A DNA stretch of 64,000 bases from Albifimbria verrucaria (Eukaryota; Ascomycota; Sordariomycetes; Hypocreales; Stachybotryaceae), in the NCBI GenBank assembly GCA_020081605.1, contig JAHREC010000013.1:496001-560000 (forward strand), read 5' to 3'. This document shows, piece by piece, positions 34,436 to 45,880 of this stretch; the first letter of the stretch is position 1; the number at the start of each line of letters is the position of its first letter. The position numbers were made by a program, and so were the translations under genes. Below the pieces are notes generated by a model, which ran no database searches, was not told the origin of the DNA, and saw only the letters and a program-made list of their open reading frames with translations.

Positions 34436-36715
34436 GTCTCTAACTGGTGAGATGGTCTGGTGAAGAAATCGGGGAAAGAGCTTGAATGACCTGACTGCGG
34501 ACGCCGCACCTTTAAAAGGCTCCTTTTCGTAAAAACCTGTATGTTGGTCCCATTGCAAAATGTTATGATTTCCTCCATGGCTCGTTTAACGCATGCGAAA
34601 CCGAACGAGGATTCCTATATCATGTCTCCACAAGGCGCCGTGCCGGTGAGCCGCCAATGTCAAGCTATAATTGGCTTCATTCATTGCACAGCCACGCCGT
34701 ATTGTCAAATAAGTGTAAGATGGGCACATCCGTGTGCTTTGTAACAGCTTCTGTTATGAGTGGGGCTTTATCCATGCAAGGGGCAACTCGAGAGCTTTAC
34801 TACTCGCTCTTTTGACTGTCTAGCTTCATTTCCTCTGGTGCAGTACTCTTTACGTAGCAAAGAGTGAACACATATTTAACATGAGAGACAAGTGTCATTT
34901 TTCTCTCGCATTTCTAGAGCAGGCTTGGTGAGTGTTTGCAATTTCCTCCTCAGGATGCTACCGAAAAGATCTTCTGTTCAAGTTTCATTCGAAGATAAAG
35001 GAAACGATTTCACGGCTTTTCGTCTAGGGCAGGATTTGATTCAATCTCGCTGGGTGCTCTCAAGCAAGTGCCACAAGTATTAGCCATAGTATGAAGCCTT
35101 CGAAGACGTGTAGTTATGCTTCGCATGAGATCAAGTACCCATTGTAATCTAAGCCTTTACATTACAAGGCGCTTGGCAATTACAAACTTCCTCATGAGGA
35201 ACTCTGTAAGATTACCTAACTTAGAAGCATCTGCTTGACCCAGCAACAGCGCTTTGACTCGAGTAGTGGGTATGTATGGCCGGCCGGAAGCGCGGACTGC
35301 TTCTATACAATGGCTTAAACGCCGTAAAGAAGCAAGATACTGATCGAAAGCTAAACGCGCTTATGCAGGAGTTAATGAAACTATACCAGCAGCGCCCTTT
35401 ACAAATGTCCAGGTCGGAATCTTGGAGTATGTGATCGTTGTTGCTAATGCGGAAGCGGCAGTGTCATATCTAATCAGCACCTGGGAATAAGGCTTCCTGA
35501 TAAATAATGGTCCTGGTGCTACGATGATGAACTGAAATTTCCCATCGCTCAGTCTACATGTTTGGGATTAAAGAGTTTGTCTGATATTGAAGATTAGTAA
35601 AATGGTCACTCACCCTATAAGGAAGATGTTGCACTGGAGCTGATAGCATCACCAACGGCAGTTCCTGAGCCTAATGCAACAGTATCGGGAAAGCCTGATC
35701 TAAGTACTAATTGGGCACCTTTATGCGACAGTAGCAACTCAATGATACATACCACATTTAGTGTGAACGAAGCAACCATTACCTATCTTGGAAAGTACGA
35801 CAAATTACACTATCAAACATCAACATTACGCACCCGCGCGACGTCTGTCAGCAGGAAGTTATAGCTGAGTCATGAGCTGCCACAGGGCGATGAACTCAGT
35901 GTGCCTCTTTGGCCTGGGGGTCGTTGACTTGCATAATTGTCTTGAACTGACAGAGATCAATCAGTCACCTACCTATTAGTATGGTGAGATCAAGCCCACC
36001 TAGATGCGGAGAAATGTGCCACACAGATGCGTCCTCCCGAGTTTCAGCTAGATGGTGACCGACCGTTGTGGGAAACTTGCCTTCCACTCTCCCCGCTCAG
36101 GGGAAATGCACAGCTTCCGGCCAGCGGGGCCTCATCGATCGCAACATTGAGCCAAAACCACGTTCTGATGACCAACACACCACGCCACGCTTACGTGTAT
36201 CTGGATTCATCGCCATGCCCCTAATGAGACACGTATAAAGCTCACGCACTTGGCCTTACCTATTCGACTGTGCCCCCAATCCCGCAGGCCACTGTTGCGT
36301 CCTGGGGCTGACTGGCTGCAGCCAACCATAGCTCACAACTATGGCGGCGATCACCCCTCCCACACAGCGCAGGTATGGGCATGCGCGCTTTTGCACATAT
36401 TTTTAGGAGATTGTTTCTGCCACTCAGCGCAGCCTCGAGTGATGTGTTACATTGTATGCAACGTCGCCCTGCTGTAGACGCAAACGGGCGCACACAATGA
36501 AGCAGACGGGAGGCAACAAAGCTCCGAGAGGGTGTCGACCCCAATTGAGCAATTGTTGTCATCACCATTTGTCCTTTCGTTTGGATAGGCCCTATATGAA
36601 TGTAACGCCTGGCCGTTTGAGCACCACCGTCTTTCTTGCCGCGAGAATGGGCAGTGTTCTCTGTGAGCATGCCATTTCTCGTTGATCCGCTTGGCCTTGA
36701 ATTTCCTTAGTAGGA
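34436..36715. other. 2.3-kb spacer without recognised genes
   Basis: I see no domain-bearing frame. A short frame from about 35276 encodes a lysine-rich peptide (AGRKRGLLLYNGLNAVKKQ, about 51 codons) that could be a relic, and 36027-36224 and 36250-36477 are small frames with no family. Nothing is called. Confidence 0.5.
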
Positions 36716-38208
36716 ATGGAGAACTTTAATAAGCTTTCTCCAGAGGAGCAGCGGGCCTTTCTCCTTCGGCCTGCGATGAAAGTCCCGCCCGGTGTTACTC
36801 AGAACTTGACCGATCCACCGAACCGTAACCATTTTGCCCTGACTGTCACGATTATCTGCCTTGTCATATGTTCACTTTGTTTTTTATACGCGTGTACGCG
36901 CGAGTGTTTGTGGTACGGCGTGTGAAAGTTGAAGATGGTGAGTGAATCAATCCGTTGCTGACGCGTCATGATGCTCACAAAGATCCAGTTTTAGGGTTGA
37001 TCACAGTCGTAAGTTGATGCATATCAGACAACTCGGAGTGTTGATTCTAACGATCGAAGGGTTTGTTCGCTGGAGTGCTGTGGGTTGGCTTCAAATTCGC
37101 CAATGTTGCCGGCTTCTTCGTCCACCAGTGGGATCTCCGGCTTCAAGACATGTCGAATGTATTATACGTGCGTTCTGCCTTTGTCCCACTCTTCGTTTCC
37201 CGCAGATTGTGCATGGCTAACAGTTTTCATATCTAGGTAACTTATGTTCTCTCTACCGTTTACTGCATGACCTTGCTTTTCGCGAAATCAGCCATTCTTC
37301 TGGAGTGGGTGCACGTCTTCGTTCCCACAGGAACCCGAAATTCCTTCTTCTGGATGTGCCACGGCCTCATCGTGGCAAACTTCATATTCTATGCTTCATT
37401 TATCATTGCTGTTCAGCTCGGTTGCTTCCCACGAGAAAAAATATGGCATAGATGGATATCTGGAACATGCTTAGACCGAAAACGGATCGATGGGCCATGC
37501 GCAATCTTCAACTTGCTGTTCGACCTGATTATTCTGGCTCTTCCCCAGAAGGTTATATGGAACCTCAATATGTCCACTCGGAAGAAGGTTGGAGTGTCGG
37601 TGATATTCTCCTTTGGCTTACTGTAAGCTCTCATCTTCCATCACGTATTCTTGCTTCAACTTTCTAACGTTTTCCACCTCTAGGGCCTGCGTATGTGCTG
37701 CGGGCCGAGTTCAATCTACGATTACACTAGACTACAAAGGAGATCTCACCTACGGTATCGGCCCAGCATACTTATGGGCCGTTGCAGAGTGCACCTGTGT
37801 CATCATGGTGTTTTGTGTCCCTGTTTTTCCACAAGTGTTCCGCAGCAGCTCATTGCTCATGAGCATCTTTTCGTCAATAAGGTCATGGACCGGTAGCAAA
37901 GATCACTCTTCCAGAGCTCTATCAGCGAAGAATGGCGACAGAAGCTGGGGCAGCGAAGGCGCCGCCAGGGCTCCGCATTCCCCTTGAATACGTACGAACG
38001 AATGGCAGATGGTGATTCTAAGAACGATATTTCTTTAACGACCATGGAACGAGCTATAACCCGAGACCAAACTACGAAACCTCCATTGCAAGGGAACAAA
38101 AAGAATAGTCGCATCCTTCGTACTGTGGAATGGACAACCGGAGAATGTCCTTCAACAGAAGTTGCTCCGTCGACTTTGAGTACTGAGCAACATCCTTGGG
38201 TACGATAA
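36716..38208 (+). CDS. SAT4-family seven-helix membrane protein (second copy type)
   Basis: This is another fungal rhodopsin-like SAT4 protein, clearly different from the one at 23.8 kb. I assign exons 36716-36937, 36995-37008 (14 bases), 37060-37167, 37237-37622 and 37684-38208. Coding begins MENFNKLSPEEQRAFLLRPA; helix 1 includes FALTVTIICLVICSLCFL. Later exons give WVGFKFANVAGFF, TLLFAKSAILLEWVHVF, the Cys-containing FPREKIWHRWISGTCLD, FNLLFDLIILALPQKVIWNL and VSVIFSFGLL. The frame changes near 36880-36890, right after helix 1, and near 37965, where the Ser-rich tail switches to NTYERMADGDSKNDISLTTM. Both fit single lost bases. Function is unknown. Confidence 0.78.
36995..37008 (+). other. 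14-base micro-exon in the second SAT4 gene
   Basis: The piece lies between introns 36938-36994 (GTGAGT...TTTTAG) and 37009-37059 (GTAAGT...CTAAC...GAAG). It supplies the residues GLITV and keeps the frame open into exon 3 (GLFAGVLWVG). Confidence 0.6.
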
Positions 38209-38734
38209 TGGTATCTTTGGACGATCAATTGTATAAAGATCCTCAGATAGGTTTCAACAATACATGTACAATATACTTTCAGAATCCTTAGCGGTGTTTA
38301 TCTAAATGCCACAAAAAGAGGTCGTTATAAAATGCGATGCACAAACTTGGAAGGTTTGCCAAAGCCTTCTGACCTGCTGAAGTTTGTTCGTATGGGTCGC
38401 TATTCCTTGTATCAGACATAAGCGTTCTAAGTGACCAGAGAAAGAGTTAGAAGAGAAGTCAGAGCATATTAGCCAGCACCAATGTCCCAACAAACCGCTT
38501 GGGTCCTTTCGATCTGCGGCACGTACGTGACCTCAAGTTCGATGGCTGGCTGCTGACCCTCAAGTTGTACAAACCACTGGCATGCAGTCATCGCCAAGCT
38601 CAGCCTGTAAGACGAGCTTTCCCAGGGTGTCGCTTTAGCACTACTTGGTCGACTTGGCTTACGACTCCGTAAGCACACTATACCATTTATCATTCTATTG
38701 CCCCTTTTCTGCTTTTGCACAACCATGTCCATGA
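38209..38734. other. Spacer upstream of the P450 gene
   Basis: No gene is recognised; this is the promoter region of the P450. Confidence 0.5.
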
Positions 38735-40518
38735 ATGGAGTGGTTCATGCATATTGATGTTGGCTTAGCCTCAAAGCATATGTGCTTCCTTCTTACTGTA
38801 ATCCTAATAATCGTCAACAGTGAGGCGATAGATTTTGCCTACTATGGACGAACTCGCTATGCTGAAGCTCGTGGTGACCTTTTCCTCGTGTGCTGTGATT
38901 ATATATGTCAGTATTGCTGCATGTTTTTCTACTCGGGACTGATAATGTCAACAAACAGTATTTCTCCATACTCTGCTACAGATACGCTTTTCATCCACTG
39001 AGAAGTTACGGGGGCCGAGCTTGGCACATCTTACTGATGCCTATGGCGGATTTCAAGCCTTGCATGGACGCAGTCATCTCGATACGTATGAGAACCATCT
39101 CAAATATGGGTCTGTATTTAGACAAGGACCTAACAAATTAGTCTTCAACACCATTGCTGCATTACAAGGTGCGCTCAAACGTTGCTACATGTAACATACT
39201 TTGATATCCATTCTGATGCGCAACTAGATATATATCATAACCCTGTAGCAACAAAATCCGATGCTTACGTTCTGGGTCGCCAGACTCCGGAGGGGAACGT
39301 TTGGGACACTATCGAAATAGATATACATCGGAGAAAGAGGAGAATAATCAGTCAACCTATTTCGGAGAAGTCGATTAAGAAGTTCGAACCAATTCTGGCA
39401 GACCAAGTGCGCATATGCATCCAGCAGTTGCTGATAGCATGTCGTCAGTCAGAGCCAGTGAACATGACAAGACAATTTGAATATCTTAGCAGTGATATTG
39501 TTGGCCACCTGGCTTTTGGATATCCGCTGAAAATGCAAACAGAAGACATTAATCGATCATTGTTGTCGGCTGTGCCATTCGGAGGCAAGAGGGCCAATAT
39601 CTACATGCAGTTTTCTAGGTCTGCAGTCATTGAGCCGCTACTTAGACTTGTGGGAAGGGCAGCGGGCAATAAATATCGAGCCATCATAAGTAAAATGATA
39701 GAGCACCGAGTAGCACTTCCAAAGGATGCCCTGCATGATCTTTATTCATTTGTTGCAGATAGCAAACTAGATGGCAAGAGTATGGAAGGTGATGAACTCT
39801 GGGCTGAAGCCTTCTTCTTCATTGTTGCAGGTGGAGCAACGACAGCAACTACCATGTCTTCTCTCTGCTTCTATTTAGTGCGGTATCCAGAATGCTACAA
39901 AAAGCTTTCGCAGGAAATAAGATCTCAGTTTCAGTCTGGAGATGAGATACAATCAGGACATCAACTTCAAGAATGTTCATATCTTCGAGCATGCATTGAC
40001 GAGGCCCTTCGAATGTCGCCGCCCTCGTCAGGTATGCTTTGGCGTAAGCAAGCGCCTTCGAAAACAGGAGAGAAGCCAGGCAATGCTTCATTCATTGTCG
40101 ACGGTCACGTCATACCTTATGGTGCCGAAGTTACTGTTAATACTTACGCTCTGCATCATAACGAGGCATATTTTCCAGACTCATTCGCTTTCAGACCTGA
40201 GCGATGGTTAACTCCAGAGGGAAGGATCCCTCATCCTTGACTCGCAAAGCGTTTGCGCCTTTCTCTATAGGAGCCCGATCATGTGTTGGCAAAGCACTTG
40301 CTTATCTTGAGATCAGCCTAGCGTTGGCAAACATATTATATTACTTCGATTTCGAACAAGCACCAGGGAATCAAGGCCAGATTGGTGGAGGTGTCAAAGG
40401 AAGAACAGATGGGAGAGGGCGAGAGAATGAGTTTCAGCTCTATGACATTCTCACTGCGCTGCACGATGGGCCTGTTCTCATGTTTAAGGAACGTAAGGCG
40501 GTTTGTAATGAGCTCTAG
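38735..40518 (+). CDS. Cytochrome P450 monooxygenase, at least two frame breaks
   Basis: This is a microsomal-type fungal P450. The N-terminus is uncertain: ATG 38735 leads into a hydrophobic segment (CFLLTVILIIV), and an intron from about 38820 to 38957 probably joins it to YFSILCYRYAFHPLRSY, the usual 'FHPLR-PGP' hinge. An intron at about 39172-39229 precedes DIYHNP. The I-helix oxygen-binding groove reads VAGGATTATT (near 39830). The EALR motif (ACIDEALRMSPP, near 39995-40025) is the K-helix ExxR, RPERW lies near 40195-40209, and the heme-binding motif FSIGARSCVGKALA is near 40261-40302. Frame changes are near 39014-39019 (GGGGG run) and near 40216-40225. All catalytic motifs are present. 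It likely hydroxylates or epoxidises a metabolite. Confidence 0.85.
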
Positions 40519-41068
40519 TTCCATGATTCTATTTAGAGCTAGTTGCTCATTATTGTTGAAGAGCTCCAGTACTTGTTTGCTTGACGTCTACCCAATCCAC
40601 AGAGTATATCACTGCATAGCACTATTCTTTCACCTCCAAGCACGTTTTTGGCATCAGAAGGTCACTTGACGCATTAGCAAATCGCTCCGAGGACGTTGCA
40701 ACCCACTCTCATATCAAGATATGCTAATCATGGATAGCTTATCGGCAGAATTTCTTCCGATAGAATCGGCCAAGAACTTTCCCGGTCTTAATTGAGCCGG
40801 TAGCATGCAAAGGCAAGGCGATAAGGGGTCTTAGTGGAGACGGCAACAAGCGGCAATAAGGGTCTACGCTACGCCATGTGCAAGGATCTGTCGTGCACTG
40901 GTATCAAGAACGTATTACTGCATCTCCGTGGTCTAAATTCACAATTCTTTTCTTATCAAAAGACGAAATAAAGAGATCTATTGGCGCTAAGTCTAGGCAC
41001 ATGGCAATAATCTTGCCTGATACCTGAACGAATCAAGTCATAATCTACCCAACTACCCAAGGCTTATC
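40519..41068. other. Convergent spacer between P450 and OYE genes
   Basis: No gene is recognised. The two flanking genes point at each other, so this holds both 3' ends. Confidence 0.5.
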
Positions 41069-42244
41069 TTATCCTCTCGATTCCAGGAACTCCCTGCTAA
41101 ATGGCCAATCAATGTATCCCTCCTTCTGCTTCGGCGTGTAAAATGTGGCTCGGTTGTACTTTTGCAGCTCTACTCCAGCCTTGATGCGGAACACCAGGTC
41201 GGGATTGCTGGTCCAGTACCGTCCAAAGATGATGCCCACTTCGTAATCCTTGTACGTCTCATCGACGGCTTTTCTTGCTGAATCGCCATTGAAACCTCCA
41301 GACAGTAATACGGGTGATGTGTGGTCCCATTCCTTGACAAGAAATGATACGTCCCGACCAACGCCGCAGTCGGCGTCGTCATTACCCCGGATTCTGGCCT
41401 CAATCAAATCCAAGAAAGCCAGTTTAAGCTTCCTAAGCTCGGAGACGACATGGGTAAATTGTGGTACCGGGTCCTCCATACCCATGCCGAGGAAGTCGCT
41501 CCAGGGGCTGAAACGGACGGCAGTGCTGTCTGCGCCAATTGCTGCGACGATGGACTTCATGAGCTCGACACAAAATCGGGAACGATTCTCAATGCTGCCG
41601 CCCCATTGATCGGTTCGTTTGTTGCTCATATCCTGTAGAAACTGATCAACAAGGTAGCCGTTGCCAGCGTGTACCTCGATGCCGTCAAATCCTGCCTTGA
41701 TAGCATTGCGAGCTGCCTGGGTGAAATCGCTGATACAATCCTGGATATCCTGCTCCGACATTTCTTCTGGTGTCTCATTATCCGCAGATGCTGGGATAGC
41801 GCTTGGAGCAAGGAATCTGTTGCCGGATTGACGGAGGAGCTCCGGGTTGCTAGCACGGCCACCAGCCCAGAGTTGACACCAGATCGCACATCCCTTGGCG
41901 TGAACAGCGTCTGTGATGCCCTTCCAAGCAGCAATCTGTTCGTCATTCCAGATTCCTGGGGCATTTGCCATGCCCACAAAACGAGGTGAGACCTGTGTGG
42001 CCTCGGAAATGATGAGAGTGCCAGGTACACAAGCTCTCTGGATGTAGTACTCTATACAGTGTCAGTAGATGCATTGGTCAAAGCACAAATTATCATCGAA
42101 CTGGGTTTTTCGGCAGCTCTTACCCTTGACCATCTCCGTTGGCACAAAGGAATCGTCAGCTCGATACCTGGTCAACGGAGCCAGTACCAGCCTGTGCTGG
42201 AGCTGGCTCTTGCCAATCTTCAAGGGTTCGAATAGCTTTGTCAT
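41069..42244 (-). CDS. Old yellow enzyme family ene-reductase (NADH:flavin oxidoreductase)
   Basis: This is an FMN-dependent oxidoreductase of the OYE family, which reduces activated carbon-carbon double bonds. Two exons, 42244-42124 and 42051-41069, give an unbroken frame of about 367 residues. The start is MTKLFEPLKIGKSQLQHR, then LAPLTRYRAD, the FMN-binding beginning of the barrel. Further signatures are WCQLWAGGR, FDGIEVHAGNGYLVDQF (the paired active-site His/Asn appear in HAGN), MSNKRTDQWGGSIENR, VLLSGGF and FGRYWTSNPDLV near the C-terminus. Length and motifs match the family. It lies downstream of the P450 in convergent orientation. Since the PKS enoylreductase domain looks inactive, this enzyme is one candidate for a stand-alone reduction step, though purely by proximity. 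Confidence 0.92.
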
Positions 42245-43673
42245 GTTGGTCTGGATAAAATGATATGAAGTTGTTGATCTCTGAAAATCTGCTACAGCCC
42301 GGAGACTAAAGATATTTGAAGTGATTCTAGTGGAGACTTTCGTCATCTTCGAAGCAGAGGCAGCCTTGGCCGGCGCCGTCTTGACCCATACTGACCTCGT
42401 TATCTTGCTCCTGCTCCACAATGGCTTACCCACATCTTTGCTCCAGGGATGCGCTGTCGCCAAGCCACGGCAGTTTCGAGAATCCAATCGTAGGGACTAG
42501 CGGAGTCATGCTAATGTGGGCGCGGCTGTTACCCGTTACGGACAAGATGGTTCCGCACTGAGTCTGAACGCAATGTCCGTCCTCTCCGAATTCCCGGGTC
42601 CTTGTTTGACCCATAGGTAAGGATGGCGAATGATGGTCCTTCGTTGCCACGCCACGCGACGAACGGTATGTTCAAGATTGAGTTTGCACGTGTCCTAAGA
42701 AGGCCTAGAATTTGGTTCCAAACTCTTCTCGAAAAGCTCCGGTCGAATGTCTCTGGCCAGAGGCTGACCGACATCCTAGGCTTGGAATGAACTGGTGCGA
42801 ACTAAAGCATCACAGTGCGAAACAGTGTTCTGGGGCGAATGAAGAAATAATGCATGGGCCTAGCAGTTTGTTTCAACTAGTCAAAATGATTATTAAGCAT
42901 CTTGAACATATTGCTGGTGAAGGTTCTACGGCAGACAACAATTCTGGTTATGTTGTGCTGCATAGAAGAGCTTCTGGGCTATCCTTAACTACTAGACACG
43001 TGGGACGTCAGACACCGATAAGCAGTAACTACGCAGGAGAGCGATTCACTTTACAACACTTCACTTCTTGAAAGTGCCTAACTAGCTTTAAATTGTAGAA
43101 ACCATGATTGATGTCGTAGTATCTCATTCAAATGATATGGTTCTGCATCACATTTTGAGAGACAGTGAGTTGTGTTGTGCAGCGTCCCGGTAGTTAAACG
43201 GCTGACGTATTATGAAGCCAAGTAGATAAATGTTGGGAAAGTTGCCTCCAATTATTTGGCTCCGGTAATTGATGGGATTTATAAATACATATTTTACAAT
43301 AAATTGTGTTGACATGATCAGTGGGAGTAGAAGGTAAGTCCCAGCCAACTATCAGGTTACAAGATACAGCGAACCTTCAACAAGTAGAGAGAAACTTGTT
43401 CACTGTTTGACCTATCATGTTCTAGGTGAAGAAAAGTTGATTGAAGTTCTACATTTGGATCTGGAGAGTTGCCATGCCTACATGAGGCCCTGGTAGTCTC
43501 CCGACTATCACAAGAAAGGTCATGCTTTCAGCACTTTCTCGCGAAGGGCTTGCAAGCTGTAATACTGCTAAAAGCTCGTGGTTTATTTGAGTGTCTTCAA
43601 ATTAACTACATTATAGATTACGTTCTGATTTCAAAACGTATCGAAAACTCTCGCTGAAACAGGTCTTATCTGA
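42245..43673. other. 1.4-kb spacer without recognised genes
   Basis: This spacer contains the OYE promoter side and the 3' end of the DUF6594 gene. Small frames such as 42712-43071 have no recognisable domain. AT content rises after about 43080. Confidence 0.5.
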
Positions 43674-45054
43674 TCATGACGTATCATTACTTCCAGTATT
43701 CAAACCCACAAACACGACTAGAACAGCGGCGTAAGCGGCAGTTCCTGACATGACTTCTTTTGGCTCTGGCAGTATCAGCGCCATAACTGCTCCAAAAGAG
43801 CAACAAACACTGTCGTCGACACAAGCCCAGTATAAAGCGTGTTGTGAAGCACCATCAACCACATAGGAGCAATTAGTAGAATTCCACCAATTGTAGCCAT
43901 GACGAGCCGGTCTCTAAAGTTTTTCATCCATGACTTGGCAACATGCTCATTTCGTGTACCTCCAATAGGTTCGTTTTCATCTTCCCAGGGACCTTGCACG
44001 GGAATCGCATCGCCAATATTATTAGTGTCCAGGCCATCTAGCGCTTCATGAATAACGAAGTCGTCTACTTTTCTTTCTCCAGTGATCAGAAATGGGTCAC
44101 GCAAAGACTGGCTGCATTTTACCATGTATTCATAGTCTTGGTATCCTTTAACTGTTCTAAAGTTAGCCTTGTAGCTGAGAATACAACTAGTATTACCGAG
44201 GAATACTTACTGTATGCCTGCAAATCTTCCTCCCACCCTTCAGGCTCTTTATCACGGAAGCGCATGTCAACAACATGATTCGCGAGTTTGCATTGCATTT
44301 TGCGCAAGTACATTCTTTGAAGTTCTGCGAGATTAATTCTGAAGCTCGTGTTTTCGTCATCCCCAGGCGAACCATTTGTTCGAGGTTTTGGTTTTGAATT
44401 AGAGCTTCGAACGAAGCTACGAATTTTACGGGTTCCGAGCCAGTTCTTCTCTTTCTTTCGTTTGATCGGCAAGAACATGCCATCTTTGTGATGATTGACC
44501 ACCCAATGGCCAGCTTTGAGTGAAGCTCCGCGACTTATTGTTCTCGCAAAGTCCGCCGTCGATGGTTTTGCACCTAAACTATGCGGATGCTCCATCCGTG
44601 CACTGTTCCACGATGCGGTTTCATTGCCTTCTGATCTTCGCCCTCCATTACTGAAACGAACAGATGCAGCTGGATCACCCTCTGTTCTGGCTACCGATGC
44701 CGAATCAACATGATCCTCGTTTCCATTGTTGGCCGATTGATGGCCACCCACGACACTACCACCAAAACTGTGGATTGATGCGGATGCCCTGGCCTTTTCA
44801 CCGTTAGCTCGACTAAGCGAAGCTATTGAGGATTTTCCTCCCAGATTTGGCAAGCTTGGCCTAGCTCTTTCATGCGAAGCCCTTATGGAACCTGAAGACA
44901 ATATTAACCTCATGGGCATGGGCATAACATTAAAAGACCTACTCTCGTGGTCGCCATTATGCATCCTACGGTCTTGGTTTGTTTCCACCTTTTCGTATGC
45001 CTTCTCAGCTGCACTTCCGTGCTCAAGATCGGTGTCTATACTGCTTCTCATCAT
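43674..45054 (-). CDS. DUF6594-type membrane protein
   Basis: This is a fungal membrane protein of the DUF6594 family, function unknown. The start is placed at 45054 (MMRSSIDTDLEHG). Exon 1 encodes a long, low-complexity, Ser/Arg/Asn-rich N-terminal region (about 190 residues), followed by the conserved ELQRMYLRKMQCKLANHVV segment. A 60-base intron (44152-44211, GTAAGT...AACAG) is followed by IKGYQDYEYMVKC and DPFLITGER. The hallmark IGGTRNEHVAKSWMKNFRDR leads to two or three C-terminal transmembrane helices (MATIGGILLIAPMWLMVL, TTVFVAL, AAYAAVLVVFVGL). The frame changes at the A4 run 43794-43797 (T run in the coding sense), consistent with one lost base; after it the third helix continues to the stop at 43674. 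Confidence 0.8.
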
Positions 45055-45880
45055 GAACTTCCACACATAGATGTTCAGAATTTCACAGCAAAACCTTTTA
45101 TTTCTTGGCGCCGGCGTTGGCAACTCCACTGCGTTAATTGGCACGAGTTTTATCGAGAGAATACTGACCCTATGTGATTAATTGGCCAAAATTGCTGATG
45201 CTGTCAGCTGAAGAAGTCTACAGGGATCTGCGGATAGACTGTTTTTCCTTTCCCTGTGTCCGTCTAGAACCTTGTAGTGTCTACCCTAGTTGCAGAATTG
45301 GGATAGCAGTGAGATGAGCATATGATCTAAACAATGTATAGTGGGGAGGAAAAGGTTTCGCTGATAGGAAAACATCCGCTACAACACTATAATAAGGGAT
45401 GGTTTTAAAATTATAATTTCTCACCCAATTAAATAGATAATTAAACCAGATTTTATTAATTTATTTAAGATATTATTCTCAATTTCCTCTTATAATTTAA
45501 TAATAGCCTTTTTACTTAATTAAGGGTAGTATTGATCTTAGGAAGCTAGATAAGCTTAGGATATTAACTATAGATTTATGCCTTTAGTAGTTTTTATATA
45601 TTTTTAATTAAATTAAATTTTAATAAGTGTAAAGGCTATTTAAATGATAAATATTATTCTCTTATTATTATAACTCTAGTTAATACTATAGTTAAAATAA
45701 TAGAATTATGATAAGCTAATTTAATTATGATAAGATTTATTTCAGAATATTGATTATGAAGTCAAACTGTGGGGTCCGAGGCCGGCCTCATGAGACGCGG
45801 CTTTAAATTACGCAGGGACTCAGCTGCCTTCAAGCCTTCGGTCTTTGGCCATTTTGCAATCAGCTTGTACCCACGTGACA
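45055..45880. other. Spacer with an extremely AT-rich island
   Basis: This is the divergent spacer between the DUF6594 and reductase genes. About 45400-45750 is almost entirely A and T, TpA-rich and listed separately. The final ~100 bases return to ordinary composition and serve as the promoter of the reductase. Confidence 0.6.
45400..45750. other. AT-rich, TpA-rich island (possible RIP-mutated relic)
   Basis: The stretch consists of TTAATTAA, TATTAT and ATTATA-type sequence with very few G or C, and has sharp borders against normal flanks. Such islands in ascomycetes often result from repeat-induced point mutation of transposons. I see no preserved terminal repeat or coding remnant, so origin is inference. 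Confidence 0.5.

Noticed and set aside
35276..35432. Short lysine-rich frame that might be a transposase remnant
   Set aside because: Too short and without any diagnostic motif.
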